Positions 54,401 to 64,000 of a stretch of DNA of 64,000 nt are shown here, piece by piece (position 1 is the stretch's first letter; each line of letters begins with the position of its first letter). A program made the translations under genes and the position numbers. The notes under the pieces were generated by a model that had not been told where the DNA came from, did not search any database, and saw only the letters and a list, made by a program, of their open reading frames with translations. Source of the DNA: Mermis nigrescens (lineage: Eukaryota; Nematoda; Enoplea; Mermithida; Mermithidae); the NCBI GenBank assembly GCA_036768485.1, contig JAVLUZ010000223.1, forward strand, positions 4,481,893-4,545,892, in the 5' to 3' direction.

Positions 54401-56547
54401 GTCAACACAGACCGGTCTCATACTACGAAAATGGAAACATTTTTATAAAAGTGCCACAAATGTACAAAAACTGCGAATTACGGTAATGCTCTGCTAACTT
54501 AATGTTCTGAGCTGTTTCCGAGATATTTCAGTCCTGCATAAAAAATAAAGAACCTAAATATTTTCACGGAATACCTCGGACCGACAATGCAGCTCCCTAT
54601 GCGAATGCCTGTCAGAAAAATTGCTCGCCGAATGCAATAAATCTCAAGTTTGTATTGTACTTTCACTATTTTAGTTTGAAATGCGTACTGTAATCACAGG
54701 TTACTTGTTTCCGATCGAAATTTACTTTTATAATCAATTATTTATTTTAGACTGATTAGGCAATTTTCAATTGCGGCGTAAAAGAAAGTATTTAGTTTAA
54801 TTCTTCAAATTTATTTAAAAATGTTCAATATTTTTATATGCTGGAAAATTTTTATTGAAAAAACACAAAATTATTAAAAGCATTTTATGCTTAATGCCAC
54901 GTGAAATGATGTGAATTCTAAAAATGAGTTTCTATTTAGATTTAGAGAGAAATGAATAGGTAAAGCGAAACACCTGTCGTTGGATCAAATCCGCATTGAT
55001 TGCACGTCACTGGACAATTTTCTAAGAAAAACGCGGATATACGACGGGGCCATTGACATCGACCTTCACTATTCCAGACATCGCAGCTCTTGTAGAAGTC
55101 CACACATGGCCCTATAAAATAAATAACAATTCGTCAATTAATAATAAAACTTATATCAAAAATAATTATACAATTCATAAATAATTAAAAATCATTATAA
55201 TAGTAAATGATAAATCGTTTACTATTATAATGATCTTTGATTAAATATGTCTAGGCTTAAGCCTAAGCCAGGCTTAAACCTGACTACATCGTTTAACCAT
55301 ACGTGGCCGATTTTGAGCCTGGCTTAAGCCCGACTTAAGCCAAGCTTAAACCCGGCCACGTATGTTTAAACATTGAAGTTAAGTTTAAGCCTGGCTTTAC
55401 CCTAAAGATATTGAAAACGGGCCCAGTCGTTTAGCATAATTTATCAGAGCAATGAGCACTAATTTAATTGATTAATCGATGAAAATATGCTCTTTTAACT
55501 ATCAAGTGGACTGCTGAAGTACTAAGATTAAGTAGCGCTCAGTTTATGTTTTTCAAGGGCGTATGGGGAAAGCGGAGGGGGCAAGTGCCCCCCTTAGCTC
55601 AAAAAAATTTGTGCTGGAAATTGGCATCTTTTCATTGGAAAATCTCAAAAGTTTCGGCGCTTCGCGCTGTAGGATTGTTATTTTCAATAAGTTTGTCTCA
55701 AGCGCGGCCACTTTTCATATCCTATTGAGAGAAAATAAATTTTTCTTGTGGAGAAATTTTGATTTTATGAACTTGATGGATAGAGTATGTTCGGAAACAT
55801 CAGATAATGCAATTTATTTTGTGCACCGGCGAGCATATCCCGAAATATATTGTCATCGATGCTTAAACCACCCCCTCTTAAGAAAGTCCAGTGTACGCCC
55901 CTGATAATATTACACTTTTCCCTCAAAATTTCTGGCATAATGATTGTTAAGAAATTCAAAATACGTAATCAGGTTCCACGATTATAATAATTGAGAATAG
56001 AAAGACTCTTGCTTTTGACCCAAACACAAACTTGTTACTTAGAGGCTTTGCCAAACAGCTCTTTTTTTAAACCTATCGATTTGTAAAAGCATTTTTGGAC
56101 TTTCTTGACTTTTGTTCTTTTCCAAATATTTCACTCCTACCCTTGTTTCCACTGAAAAAACTGTAGGTATCTTACTGTGCGCTAGCGACTATTTCAGTAA
56201 TCAGATCTAGTGAATAATGTTATTTTGTAAAACAAATACGACGTACAAGAGTTGTTTGAAATCATAAGAATCTTGTGTCAAAATATCTAACACATTTAAT
56301 ATCATATTCAATATTTAACAGGAGACTGCTAAAATCTTAAATTATTCTCTATCTGTTCGAAATGCAATGGCAGTGTCAGTGAATTTACGAATCGTTTCAT
56401 CGTGGTAGGTTACCTACTTTGACAGTGCAGTCCGGTCCAGCCAGTTGGACAGGCACACTTGTCATCTACGCAGGAACCGCTGTTTTGGCATGGACACTGA
56501 GCGCTGCATTGTGCAATTAAAAACACTAAAACCACAGAGCGTGACAT
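51235..56547 (-). CDS. Secreted EGF-ShKT-nitrobindin/THAP4-like protein, complete five-exon gene
   Basis: Exons (minus strand): 56547-56418, 55111-54974, 53881-53695, 53104-52986, 51458-51235. All junctions are GT-AG and phases match (1, 1, 2, 1), giving 265 residues. Residues 1-17 form a signal peptide (SVVLVFLIAQCSA). Six cysteines at 18-42 with CACPTGWTGLHC are an EGF-like module. Six cysteines at 46-83 (C-x6-C-x8-C-x13-C-x3-C-x2-C, with the CPVTCNQC signature) are a ShKT module. Residues ~90-265 match the nitrobindin / THAP4 C-terminal beta-barrel: PLPPVLEPIKDLVGVWQTE, YPVKF, SELGFIYIKPG, then a QEG turn, LASNPSSQDLESERTLDF, NRMVQTV and LYKKI. Known nitrobindins are intracellular heme proteins; here the barrel would be outside the cell. 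The histidine that holds heme in characterised members (in the segment aligned with GQSYDKLYKKI) appears absent, so heme binding is doubtful. No transfer or break is visible. Confidence 0.88.
51530..51900. repeat. Family E-like element in intron 4
   Basis: Contains GTGGATTCCCCACAAAAAGTTGGTCGTCCCCC-type sequence, TTTTTTGGCAAATACTTGCATTTTTTGCCC and, at the far end, 'CCAAAATTTCAAGCCGTCACATGTAGGG'. This is the family read in inverted order. Short open frames here are not coding. Confidence 0.55.
52986..53104 (-). CDS. EGF-ShKT-nitrobindin-like gene, exon 4 (barrel centre)
   Basis: Acceptor TTCTTTTGTTTCTATAG, donor GTAATT, phases 2 and 1. DSQSELGFIYIKPGNSSERP matches 'LHRECGFIRIKPGTN' of the family. 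Confidence 0.85.
53405..53621 (+). mobile_element. Truncated family A MITE in intron 3
   Basis: Lacks its left end (starts at GACCCCCAGAAATC) but has the full interior and right end (GGTGCCGCCTACCTATG). Confidence 0.75.
53695..53881 (-). CDS. EGF-ShKT-nitrobindin-like gene, exon 3 (barrel N-terminal half)
   Basis: Acceptor TTGAAATTGCAG, donor GTGAGT, phases 1 and 2. Encodes LVGVWQTETTFPDRYPVKF and VAEVPGFDTPSLNYT, the opening strands of the nitrobindin/THAP4-type barrel. Confidence 0.88.
54974..55111 (-). CDS. EGF-ShKT-nitrobindin-like gene, exon 2 (ShKT module)
   Basis: Acceptor TTTATAG; one whole ShKT module in its own symmetrical phase 1-1 exon (CVDFYKSCDVW, CQWPRRISAFF, CPVTCNQCG). Donor GTGTTT is a weak but usable site. 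Confidence 0.9.
55250..55400. repeat. Palindromic CTTAAGCC/GGCTTAAG repeats
   Basis: At least eight copies of GGCTTAAGCC-like sequence, arranged around an inner pair CATACGTGGCCG / CGGCCACGTATG. The block can form a large hairpin; it lies in intron 1 of the EGF-ShKT-nitrobindin-like gene. Confidence 0.75.
55552..55905. mobile_element. Short element with CAGGGGCGTAC-type ends in intron 1
   Basis: Left end CAAGGGCGTATGG, right end GTGTACGCCCCTG. Next to the left end are GGGGGCAAGTGCCCCCC and, at 55,655, GGCGCTTCGCGC. Probably a relative of family B. Target duplication not clear. Confidence 0.6.
56418..56547 (-). CDS. EGF-ShKT-nitrobindin-like gene, exon 1 (signal peptide, EGF module)
   Basis: ATG, hydrophobic leader and a compact EGF-like module end at CAA A|GTAGGT (phase 1). 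The motif CACPTGWTGLHC is a standard EGF signature (CxCxxGWxGxxC). Confidence 0.88.
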
Positions 56548-57238
56548 GAAATAAAACTTTAAATCTGCTTTATTGATAAAACAGGGCTTAGTATTGATTG
56601 ATAACTTTCAATCGAAAATTACCGAAAGTAAATTAGGTGATCCAAGACAAGATGTAATAAAGAATACACGTTTTCATTTAGTACTATTAAATCGCAAAAT
56701 ATGAACATCAATCGGAAGGAGTGTTGTCAGTGCGATTTTTGGAAAAAACCAGGACCGTTTTGTAATGCCTACTTCTAATGTTATTACGGAAACCGGTGAA
56801 CAGCAGGAGTCATCGTTCCATAATATTGGATTTACGCCATTATTTACGCCACTCAAATAACCACAGTGAAATAAATGAAGAGCATCAAAAAATGCGACTT
56901 CTGTTTTCTAGGACACGCACAACTTCCCGTGCAGAATACGCAACCCGTCAGAAATTCATTTTGAATCACGAATCAGTCCTACTTCGTGTACATGTATAAT
57001 TGTAAACAAATGTGAACTAACTTACGTTTAGACATGCTTTATTTGATAAGCATTCTTTAACCTTAGTTCTATCCTTCATTTCACGAAACTTGTGCATGCA
57101 AAATCAATCTTCAGTGCTCAACAAAGTAGATTAGCTAAGATAACTTGCAAATGTTACAATTTCGCTCAGTGAAATTTCTCCTGTAGGTAGGACCTACCAA
57201 GAAAGCATATAGATGAATGACGTCGAGTCGATGCAAAC

Positions 57239-57345
57239 CAGTGTCGGATCAAGGATTTTCGTGGGGTGGTACGGCACTCCAAATTTTCCCCAAACAGTCG
57301 AAAAAGTTCAAAAATCCGCTGTTCGCGTGCGTAATAGCGTTTTTC
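57239..57345 (+). repeat. Truncated family B end
   Basis: CAGTGTCGGATCAAGGATTT followed by the family's AAATTTTCC..AACAGTCGAAAAA and AATAGCGTTTTTCG, then unrelated sequence. Confidence 0.6.
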
Positions 57346-58490
57346 GATTAATCAAAGCGTTAAAATGAAGCAAAAACCATGATGCAGAACATAACAATCA
57401 ATTTACATATTATGCTTTTATGATTGCAAAACACTTTTTATCTTTCTCAAGTGCTGTGAATATATGCAAACCTTGCAAATACTATATACATATAAATTAT
57501 AGATACTATATATAAATTATAGATTATAGATAAATTATAATCTTAAATTGCGTTGCGGATTTACTGCAATGCAAGTGAAGTCTTTAAAATTATCTATGTC
57601 AAATGTTCTTTTTGAAGAACCCACGTTTTCGGCGCCTCTCGATCAAATCGGCAATAGTAGCACCTGTCAGCAATCCAGCGTAAATTCTTCGTTTAAATAT
57701 CTTCAGTTTGCATCCTTGGTTTAGCAATAGAGCTCTAACAATACCTACATATGTTTAGAATCGCCTTTAAGGAATGTGCAGGTTTGTCAATCATTCATTA
57801 CATCTGCTCTGCACGCTTCTTATAAATGTGGGCTATATCGCCTATTTTTGTTAGCGATATCGCGATGCGGACAAACATCTGCGATATCGACGGTATCAGA
57901 GCCTGAGAATCCATGCTGTTTATGGTGGGCCAAAAAAAGCTACATTTGCAGGTCATAACTTTGTTAAATAATGATAGAAAATTTTAAGTCACTTTCATTA
58001 AAAAATAAAAATGACTTTGTTTAAGTCGTGTACAAAATTTTGGTCATCTGCAAGCACTTCAGGCATCACAGCGACTTGTTTACACCCTACTTCGATATTG
58101 TTCAAAGCCGAAAAGCTTGTTTGGCTCTGTCATCAATTTGCTTACCCTTTTGGCGATATTTCTTAGTTTTTGCACCCAGTAGGGTGGAATACCCCCTCTG
58201 GGGTTCAACTAATGTGCTAATCATTTTTTGATTCAAGATATTGTCGCAAAAGGGTACCTATCTACAAACTCATTAAAATGAAACAGTGCAGGAAATGGGG
58301 GTTGAGAATATCACAGTAGGGTGTAAACTAAATCACCGTAGCGCGTGAACCACTGTCAGCTAGTCAGAAATTTTTACATGGTAAAAACAAGCACATGTTC
58401 ACCTATTGAATGCAACAAGTTTCAAAATTTTATCTTAAGATTAGCCAAAGTTATGATGCAATGTCGGAGCGTCGCCGTTTCTGGCCCACC
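57346..58490. other. No gene seen
   Basis: AT-rich sequence with a short ATAGATTATA-type simple repeat at 57,480-57,540. The plus-strand frame at 58,028-58,231 has no recognised domain. Confidence 0.4.
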
Positions 58491-58499
58491 CTGTATATA

Positions 58500-59150
58500 G
58501 CCCCTATAGGTCCAGGTCAGTTAGCCAGATAAACGATATGCACCGCAATGATTTTTGACCATCGATCATGGTAATTTCTCAAATCGCCGGTTAATACCCA
58601 TACATGTAACGGCTCGGAATTGGGGGGTTCCAGCCATTCTTAGGGGAAGGGGGTGAGTGAACTCCTATTTTTGGCCCATAAACGGCTGAAAAATTCGACT
58701 TCGTTCAAAAATTGAGGGATGTCCGACTTTGGGTGGGGGATCCCTCCCTATCCCCCTCTTAAAGGTATGGTAATACCCGTTCATTACGTTTATTCGCTTC
58801 CTTTGCGGTGAGTCATTTTTTATAGTTTTCCTTCATTTTTGAGCATAAATTCTGAACATTCTCTGCTCTTCGCGTTAAGTGGCTTCAATAGGCTTTGCTC
58901 CAAATGCTCAAACACAGGAATTAACAAAGTATTTCAAGTCTCTAGAGGTCCACTTAAAGAAACATAAGTACCTTTCCACTGAATTATTGAAAAAATTGAA
59001 AAATCTTTGCATCAGAAATCATTTTGACCAGAAGTAGACAATATAAAACGGCGAAAAAACAAAATTATGCGCATAAATAAGGGGTTTTTGGATCTATTTC
59101 AAAATGTTTAAAAAACGTTGGGGTACCGCCTATCCGAGATCCGCTCATAC
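58500..59150 (+). repeat. Composite family B/E element remnants
   Basis: Family E core (CATACATGTAACGGCTCGGA..TCCAGCCATTCTTAGGGG..TGGGTGGGGGATCCCTCCC, about 58,600-58,765) lies within sequence whose right end GGTACCGCCTATCCGAGATC resembles a family B terminus. Confidence 0.55.
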
Positions 59151-59159
59151 GTGTGTGTC

Positions 59160-60450
59160 CGCTAGCTACTACATATATGTATATAAATGTTATATAATAC
59201 TGTCAATAATTATGTGGAAATAAAATTGGAAAATTATTAAATATTTGAGATAAAAAATAAAATAAAAAATAAATAGAATAAAATTTTTAAAAAATTGAAC
59301 AAATATAAAAAAATACTCCGAAAATTATGCGAACACAGAATACATTTTTCGACTGGGGAAAAGTTTTGTTATGCCCTCATTCCTCAAGTTTTGTCCACCT
59401 GCCAGAAAAATCGATGGAAACATGAATTATAATTTTAATTTTTAAATTAATAATTATTTCATCAATTAAATAATTATTTTATAATCAATTTTAATTTATA
59501 AGTTTATTAATCTCAATTGACTAAGTTCATTTAATTTTTTTAGTCTACCTCATTTTGCTGCTTTTAAACTCATTAAAATTAATGGCATGTCAGAAAATTA
59601 CCAATTATTTAATGCATATGCATGCCATGCGCTTGCACATATGTATTTATTTTGTTTCACCGACTGCCCTATCCTTTTGTACGCAAATTGTCATCGATAT
59701 CGCAGAAAATTAGAATTGGATGCATGATGCAACTCCCTCGCTTTCAGTCGGTTGAACTGGTCAAAGCAGCGTAGAAGTTACCATAATTTAGAGTTTCTGG
59801 TTGATTCCATGCAATTTGGAAAAAAATACAAATTTGATTTTTTGTTGGCATTAATTTTGTCTTATTTTATCCAGAAGAATTTCCCTCCATCATTCTGAGC
59901 CCTTCTGTCAATCAAACCTCAAAATCTTCAATGTGCATGTCTGCTCAGGACACTCAAGAATAAGAAAAGGCAAGCTTCCCTGTCAAAACAAATTTGAGTC
60001 TAAAAAATGTAATTTTTGTATACACATTCTTGAAATCAAGTAAAAGCTGTAAATAAAGGTATTTTTGCGTCATTTTGATATTCACAATTTTCAAGGACAA
60101 TTGAACCCAGTAAACCATTCTGTCTAACCTTCCCCGGATCAGCTATGCGGTGCACTTGATATGTTGAAAACTCGTCAAAGCCTTGCACAACTTGTGCTAC
60201 GATTTTGACGCTGGGAATGAAGAATGGTCAGAAATGATTCGTAAAACAATCCTGAACTTCCGACAAAAAAATTACTATTTAGCGACTTCTAAACTTCCCA
60301 TATCTTTAAGAGTCAGTCGAATTATTGACAGCAGCTACATTCACTAAGCAAAGCTTTGTAATTGTACATAGGAACATTGATTTTCCTTCCCGAAAGTGCG
60401 AATGAGGAGAGAACTATGCTAAATAAAAAGGCCTGTTTTTTACATGAACA
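59160..60450. other. No gene seen
   Basis: Very AT-rich, including AAAATAAAATAAAAAATAAA-type low complexity near 59,250 and 59,430-59,520. Confidence 0.4.
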
Positions 60451-60454
60451 GCAT

Positions 60455-60870
60455 GTGTATTCTGGGGGGTAGGGGTGAAATTCTATAGTCCTTTTTTTGG
60501 GCTCAAAAATTGTAGGTACGCGTCAAAAACATCGTTTTTCAGCGTACCTGACAATGCTTTATCATTCTAGAGCATAAAAACATAAAAAATTCGAAAAAAA
60601 CAGAAAAGTCGGAAACAATTGAACAAAATATAGTCAAAACATGAGTATCATGGCGCGAAGCGTCGAAAATTGAGCACTTTTGAGCAAATAGATAGCTAAA
60701 ACGCTTTAAAAAAGCATCTTTCCTGAAAATTTTTTGAAAATTTTTGGAAACTTTGAAAAAATCGTTAATTCTGGGGGAAGGGTGAAAAAATTTTTCAGGG
60801 GAGTTGAAAATTTTCCTATGGAGTAGTGGGTGGGTGAAACCCCCAAAACCCGAAAATAATGCATGGTCCT
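60455..60870 (+). repeat. Dispersed repeat, partner of 5,935-6,320
   Basis: TTCTGGGGGGTAGGGGTGAA start, CTAGAGCATAAAAACATAAA, GGCGCGAAGCGTC at 60,650, AATTCTGGGGGAAGGGTGAA and a final GTGGGTGAAACCCCC. Confidence 0.65.
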
Positions 60871-61163
60871 GTTCGAGGAATATGTAGCTTCAAAGTGCTG
60901 CCCTAATTGAAGCCATATTTTTTGCAGCGAATTAATATCTTCAGACTGAAATGATTAATTCGTGTTAATTGTGTACCGTCATATCTTTGATAAAAATTTT
61001 TGTTTGTTGATTAGAAGTGGTTGAAATAACTTATTTAAATAGTGTGACGAACTTTTCAAATAATCTCTACCTCTAATCGTTATTGCTGTATATTCAATTT
61101 AGTGCAGTCTGCACTTCAACAATGCTCTTTCCTTTGAAACTTTGAAAATAAAATAATAATTTT

Positions 61164-61250
61164 GGTACCGGCCGGTACCTGGTATACCGGCAGCGGTACC
61201 GGCGCCGGTACCTGGTACTGGCGTTGGTACCGGTACCGGTACCAAGTTGC
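61164..61250. repeat. GGTACC-rich palindromic repeat
   Basis: About ten overlapping GGTACC/GGTACCGG units, ending in AAGTTGCACCCCTAAT. The inverted end ATTAGGGGTGCAACTTGGTA resembles a transposon terminus, but no matching second end was found. Confidence 0.75.
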
Positions 61251-61437
61251 ACCCCTAATACTTACATAAGACTCATTAGTGAAATACTGGATAGTTTCAA
61301 TATAAACTGGTTTAAGTCCGTAGAAAGGCAGTGTCCAATTTTGTCGTCGTATATTTTTTTGCCTGTGGAAGTTTAGAGAGCCTAGATTCCTTAGAAGTAC
61401 AAAATGTGAATTTTAAGGAAAAACAAATCGTATCTTT

Positions 61438-61641
61438 CGAACAATTTCCCCGCCACCATTTTTTAGAGACGAAATAAAGATACAGTAATCAAATTTCAGG
61501 TTTGAATGTAAACAACCTTTATTGACTTCTGCACAAAAAATTAGCAAAATACTATTCTTTAATTGTTGTGTGTAAAGTTTCGTTACTGCAGCTATTATAG
61601 ATCGGCTAAAAAACGGTGGCGGGGAAATTGTTCAAAAGGTC
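61438..61641. mobile_element. Family D MITE
   Basis: Left CGAACAATTTCCCCGCCACC, right GGTGGCGGGGAAATTGTTC. The interior matches 4,638-4,826 (GACGAAATAAAGATACAGTA; AATGTAAACAACCTTTATTG; GTAAAGTTTCGTTACTGCA). Confidence 0.8.
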
Positions 61642-61774
61642 CAACAAATCAACAGTGTAGTCGAAAAGAAAACAATTTCACGTTTATAGCAATTAGTTCC
61701 ATTAGTCTAAATGACCCCACAGATCGGTCTGATCTTAAAGCGGCAATGATCGGGGCCGTCTTAACATAGGCTTA

Positions 61775-63189
61775 AGGCTCATTCATACTTCATCCGATCC
61801 GACATCGGACGACACCGCATGTTGCATCCTGTCGGACGCATGTCGGACAGAGTTGGATGCGACTCTGTCCGACATGCGTCCGACAGGATGCGACATGCGG
61901 TGTCGTCCGATGTCAGATCGAGCATCGAATCCGACTTTCATTCATACTTCATCCGACATCTTCCGACTAAAAATCAATATTTTCGGCGCAACAAACATTG
62001 ATGTTTTTATATTGTCTCTCTGTCGAACAGCGTTTGTATTATAACTGGGCGTGGGGGGTTGGGGGCATACGTGGGCAGCAAGAAAATCCTGGGGGGAGGG
62101 GTGCAAGATTTTTTGAAGGTCAAAAAATGGCCTCAAAAATGGTGGTTTGGCGAAAAAAACACTATTTTTCGACGTTTCTCATCGAGCACTATCCATTGGC
62201 ATCAAAAAATTGCGAAAAAAACGAAAAAAAAATTTTCAAAAATTGAATTCTGGGGGGGGGGGGGCATTTTGATTTCTGGGGGGGATTTTGGTTTCTGGGG
62301 GTATTTTGGTTTCTGGGGGGGTGCATACCTCCCAAATCCCCCACGTCTAGGTGTGGTTGGGGGTATGTAACCCCCAGAAACTAGAATACCCCCCAGAAAC
62401 CGAATACTCCCCCAGAATTCAATTTTTAAAAATTATTTTTGTTTTTTCCTTAATATTTTGATGCCATTGGATAGTGCTCGATGAGAAACGTCGAAAAATG
62501 GTTTTTTTCGCCATACAACCACTTTTAAGACCATTTTTTGACGTTTATAAAATTTTTCACCCCCTCCAAAAATAAAAATTAAATGCTGAAAGTATCGAAG
62601 TTCGTTTCATGCGCCAATTTATTTAAACTTATTAATTTATTTAAAATTATTTCCCACAAATATGGATGTTCTTTAACAGCTATGATTAATAACTCCGTAG
62701 TGACGTCGTCAAAATCGCCATTGGCCATTTGCAATTAATTAAATTTCAAACCTGAAAAATACAATAAAATGAATTGACTGCAACAATAAATAGTACAAAA
62801 TAAACGAGACACGATATGCCACAGCGCTTTTAAACGACTAGTACAGAGAAACAAATTAATCAAAAATTTAAAGCTTGAAAAATGGAATAGCACAATATAA
62901 ACAAGGCGTGCAATGCGCTGCTACATGTCACGCCAATCTTCCTACACGCTGTAGTTTAAATTTCATGTGTGTCGGACGGACGAAAGTTGAAATCAACTCA
63001 ACTTGTCCGTTCCGACAAAAAAATCGCATTGTAAAACAGATTATGACGTCATGCGCAAAGAAAAGTCGGACGCGTGTCGCACGATGTCGGATAATGTCGG
63101 ACTCATGCCGGTGCGTGTCGGAGTGGATTTGTCAATTTTCGCATTCCGACACCAAATCGGACGGAGTCGGACGAAGTATGAATGGGCCT
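61775..63189. mobile_element. 1,415-bp element with PIF/Harbinger-type ends
   Basis: Ends AGGCTCATTCATACTTCATC and the inverted AGGCCCATTCATACTTCGTC, flanked by TTA on both sides (61,772-61,774; 63,190-63,192). A 3-bp TTA/TAA duplication with this kind of end is typical of PIF/Harbinger. The left part contains a ~100-base near-perfect palindrome (61,811-61,911) of GTCCGAC/GTCGGAC units. A cluster of family A MITEs sits inside. No transposase. Confidence 0.82.
62042..62575. mobile_element. Nested family A MITE cluster (end fragment, inverted copy, direct copy)
   Basis: CTGGGCGTGGGGGGTTGGGG (left fragment) is followed at 62,067 by CATACGTGGGCAGC, an inverted full copy to about 62,353 (CCCCACGTCTAGGTGTG). 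A direct copy without its left terminus runs from about 62,355 to 62,575. Confidence 0.75.
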
Positions 63190-63192
63190 TTA

Positions 63193-64000
63193 CCCATAAG
63201 TTTAAAACTGAAGTCAAATTTAAGCCTGTTTACGTATTTTCAATCAGCAATCATTTTGTTAATACGTGCACTTTTTCATTTTCAATCATGTTGATATTGC
63301 CCTTTATCGTCAAATTATCGATTTGTTTATTTTCCAAACGTAACCACTTTGATGGGCTTGCATAGATAGACACATAATCGTGCTCCGAACACGTGATATT
63401 GGTAGTAAAACTACGCTTCAAGTCGCACAAATATTAACACTTGGTATTTATTATTTATTATGTACGAGCCTACTACTTCGAGTAGACCGGTAGTTGCGAT
63501 TTACTTGAATTAGAGGTCGTTGAATCATAGTGTCTTTACTTGTTCATTCACAGCTCATTTAATTAACGGAACTGACATCATATTTCGAGAATTTTAACGA
63601 TGCTATTTATGAGCCGTGCTTACACTTGGAAATTAGTAAGCCTTTTAAAATAATTATTGTGCGAAGTACTTCCTTTTTTAAAAGGCAGCGAATTACTCTA
63701 TATTGTAATAGAATTGCAATGAATGCTTTGATATGGTACAGTAACACGTTATGTATAGTAAAAATATCAAAGCACCGAATATTTTTGATATTTTTACCGT
63801 TTTCATGTAGAATTTACGGCCTTTTAATTGAAACACAATTCGGAAATCATGAGTAGCTCAAAGCACCAAAAATTCGGTGATTTTTTTACTGCCCCTAACG
63901 TTTTGTAGCTCTGTGAATACTGATAGTCTGACAGAGCTGAAAATTATCAAATTTGTACAAAATAATTTTGGCATAATGCCATGAGTTCAGACTTCTTACA
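63193..64000. other. No gene seen
   Basis: Unique-looking AT-rich sequence to the window edge. The frame at 63,626-63,856 has no recognised domain. Confidence 0.4.

Overview
The window is animal nuclear DNA: AT-rich, intron-rich, sparsely genic and packed with short non-autonomous DNA transposons. The genes that can be built exon by exon (GT-AG sites, matching phases) are metazoan: a divergent receptor-guanylate-cyclase-like protein and a secreted EGF-ShKT-nitrobindin-like protein. Families of both kinds are prominent in nematodes, so a large-genome nematode or another ecdysozoan is my best guess. The sequence alone does not settle it.

Layout: 1-2,330 is a diverged satellite-like region rich in GTTTACAC/GTGTAAAG. 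From 2.4 to 8.5 kb there are only repeats, including a 768-bp inverted-repeat element. From 24,413 down to 8,533 (minus strand) runs an eight-exon receptor gene: signal peptide, very short ectodomain, one membrane segment, a guanylate-cyclase-type pseudokinase domain and the linker to the cyclase. The catalytic cyclase domain itself was not found in the window. The introns of this gene are full of MITEs.

From 27,012 to 37,163 lies a 10.15-kb foldback element. It is one near-perfect palindrome around an AT-rich loop, with AG...CT ends and a 6-bp target duplication (TGTGTG). It carries tandem arrays in both arms and no credible gene. One arm has a MITE whose empty site is preserved in the other arm. 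At 39,471-41,015 is a 1.5-kb element with inverted 16-18 bp sub-repeats and a 10-bp target duplication. An orphan minus-strand exon (41,320-41,478) follows. Next is a plus-strand single-pass membrane protein gene (41,905-43,512) whose coding sequence is split by a 790-bp hAT-type element that could be removed as an intron. At 43.6-46.7 kb a three-level nest of elements can be read from target duplications.

From 56,547 down to 51,235 (minus strand) is a complete five-exon gene for a 265-residue secreted protein. It has a signal peptide, an EGF-like module, a ShKT module and a nitrobindin/THAP4-C-terminal-like barrel. The remaining 8 kb holds repeats, including a 1.4-kb element with PIF/Harbinger-type ends (TTA duplication).

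The repeats fall into recognisable families. Family A: CACACGTGGGC-ended MITEs, 130-270 bp, 8-bp duplications, about 15 copies. Family B: hAT-type elements with CAGTGGCGGATC ends, about 600-800 bp. Family C: TATAGTCTGTTTCAC-ended MITEs. Family D: MITEs ending in CCGCCACCGTTTTTTAGCC. Family E: CATGTAACGGCTCGAAATT elements. A palindrome GGCGCGAAGCGCC recurs in many of these otherwise AT-rich elements.
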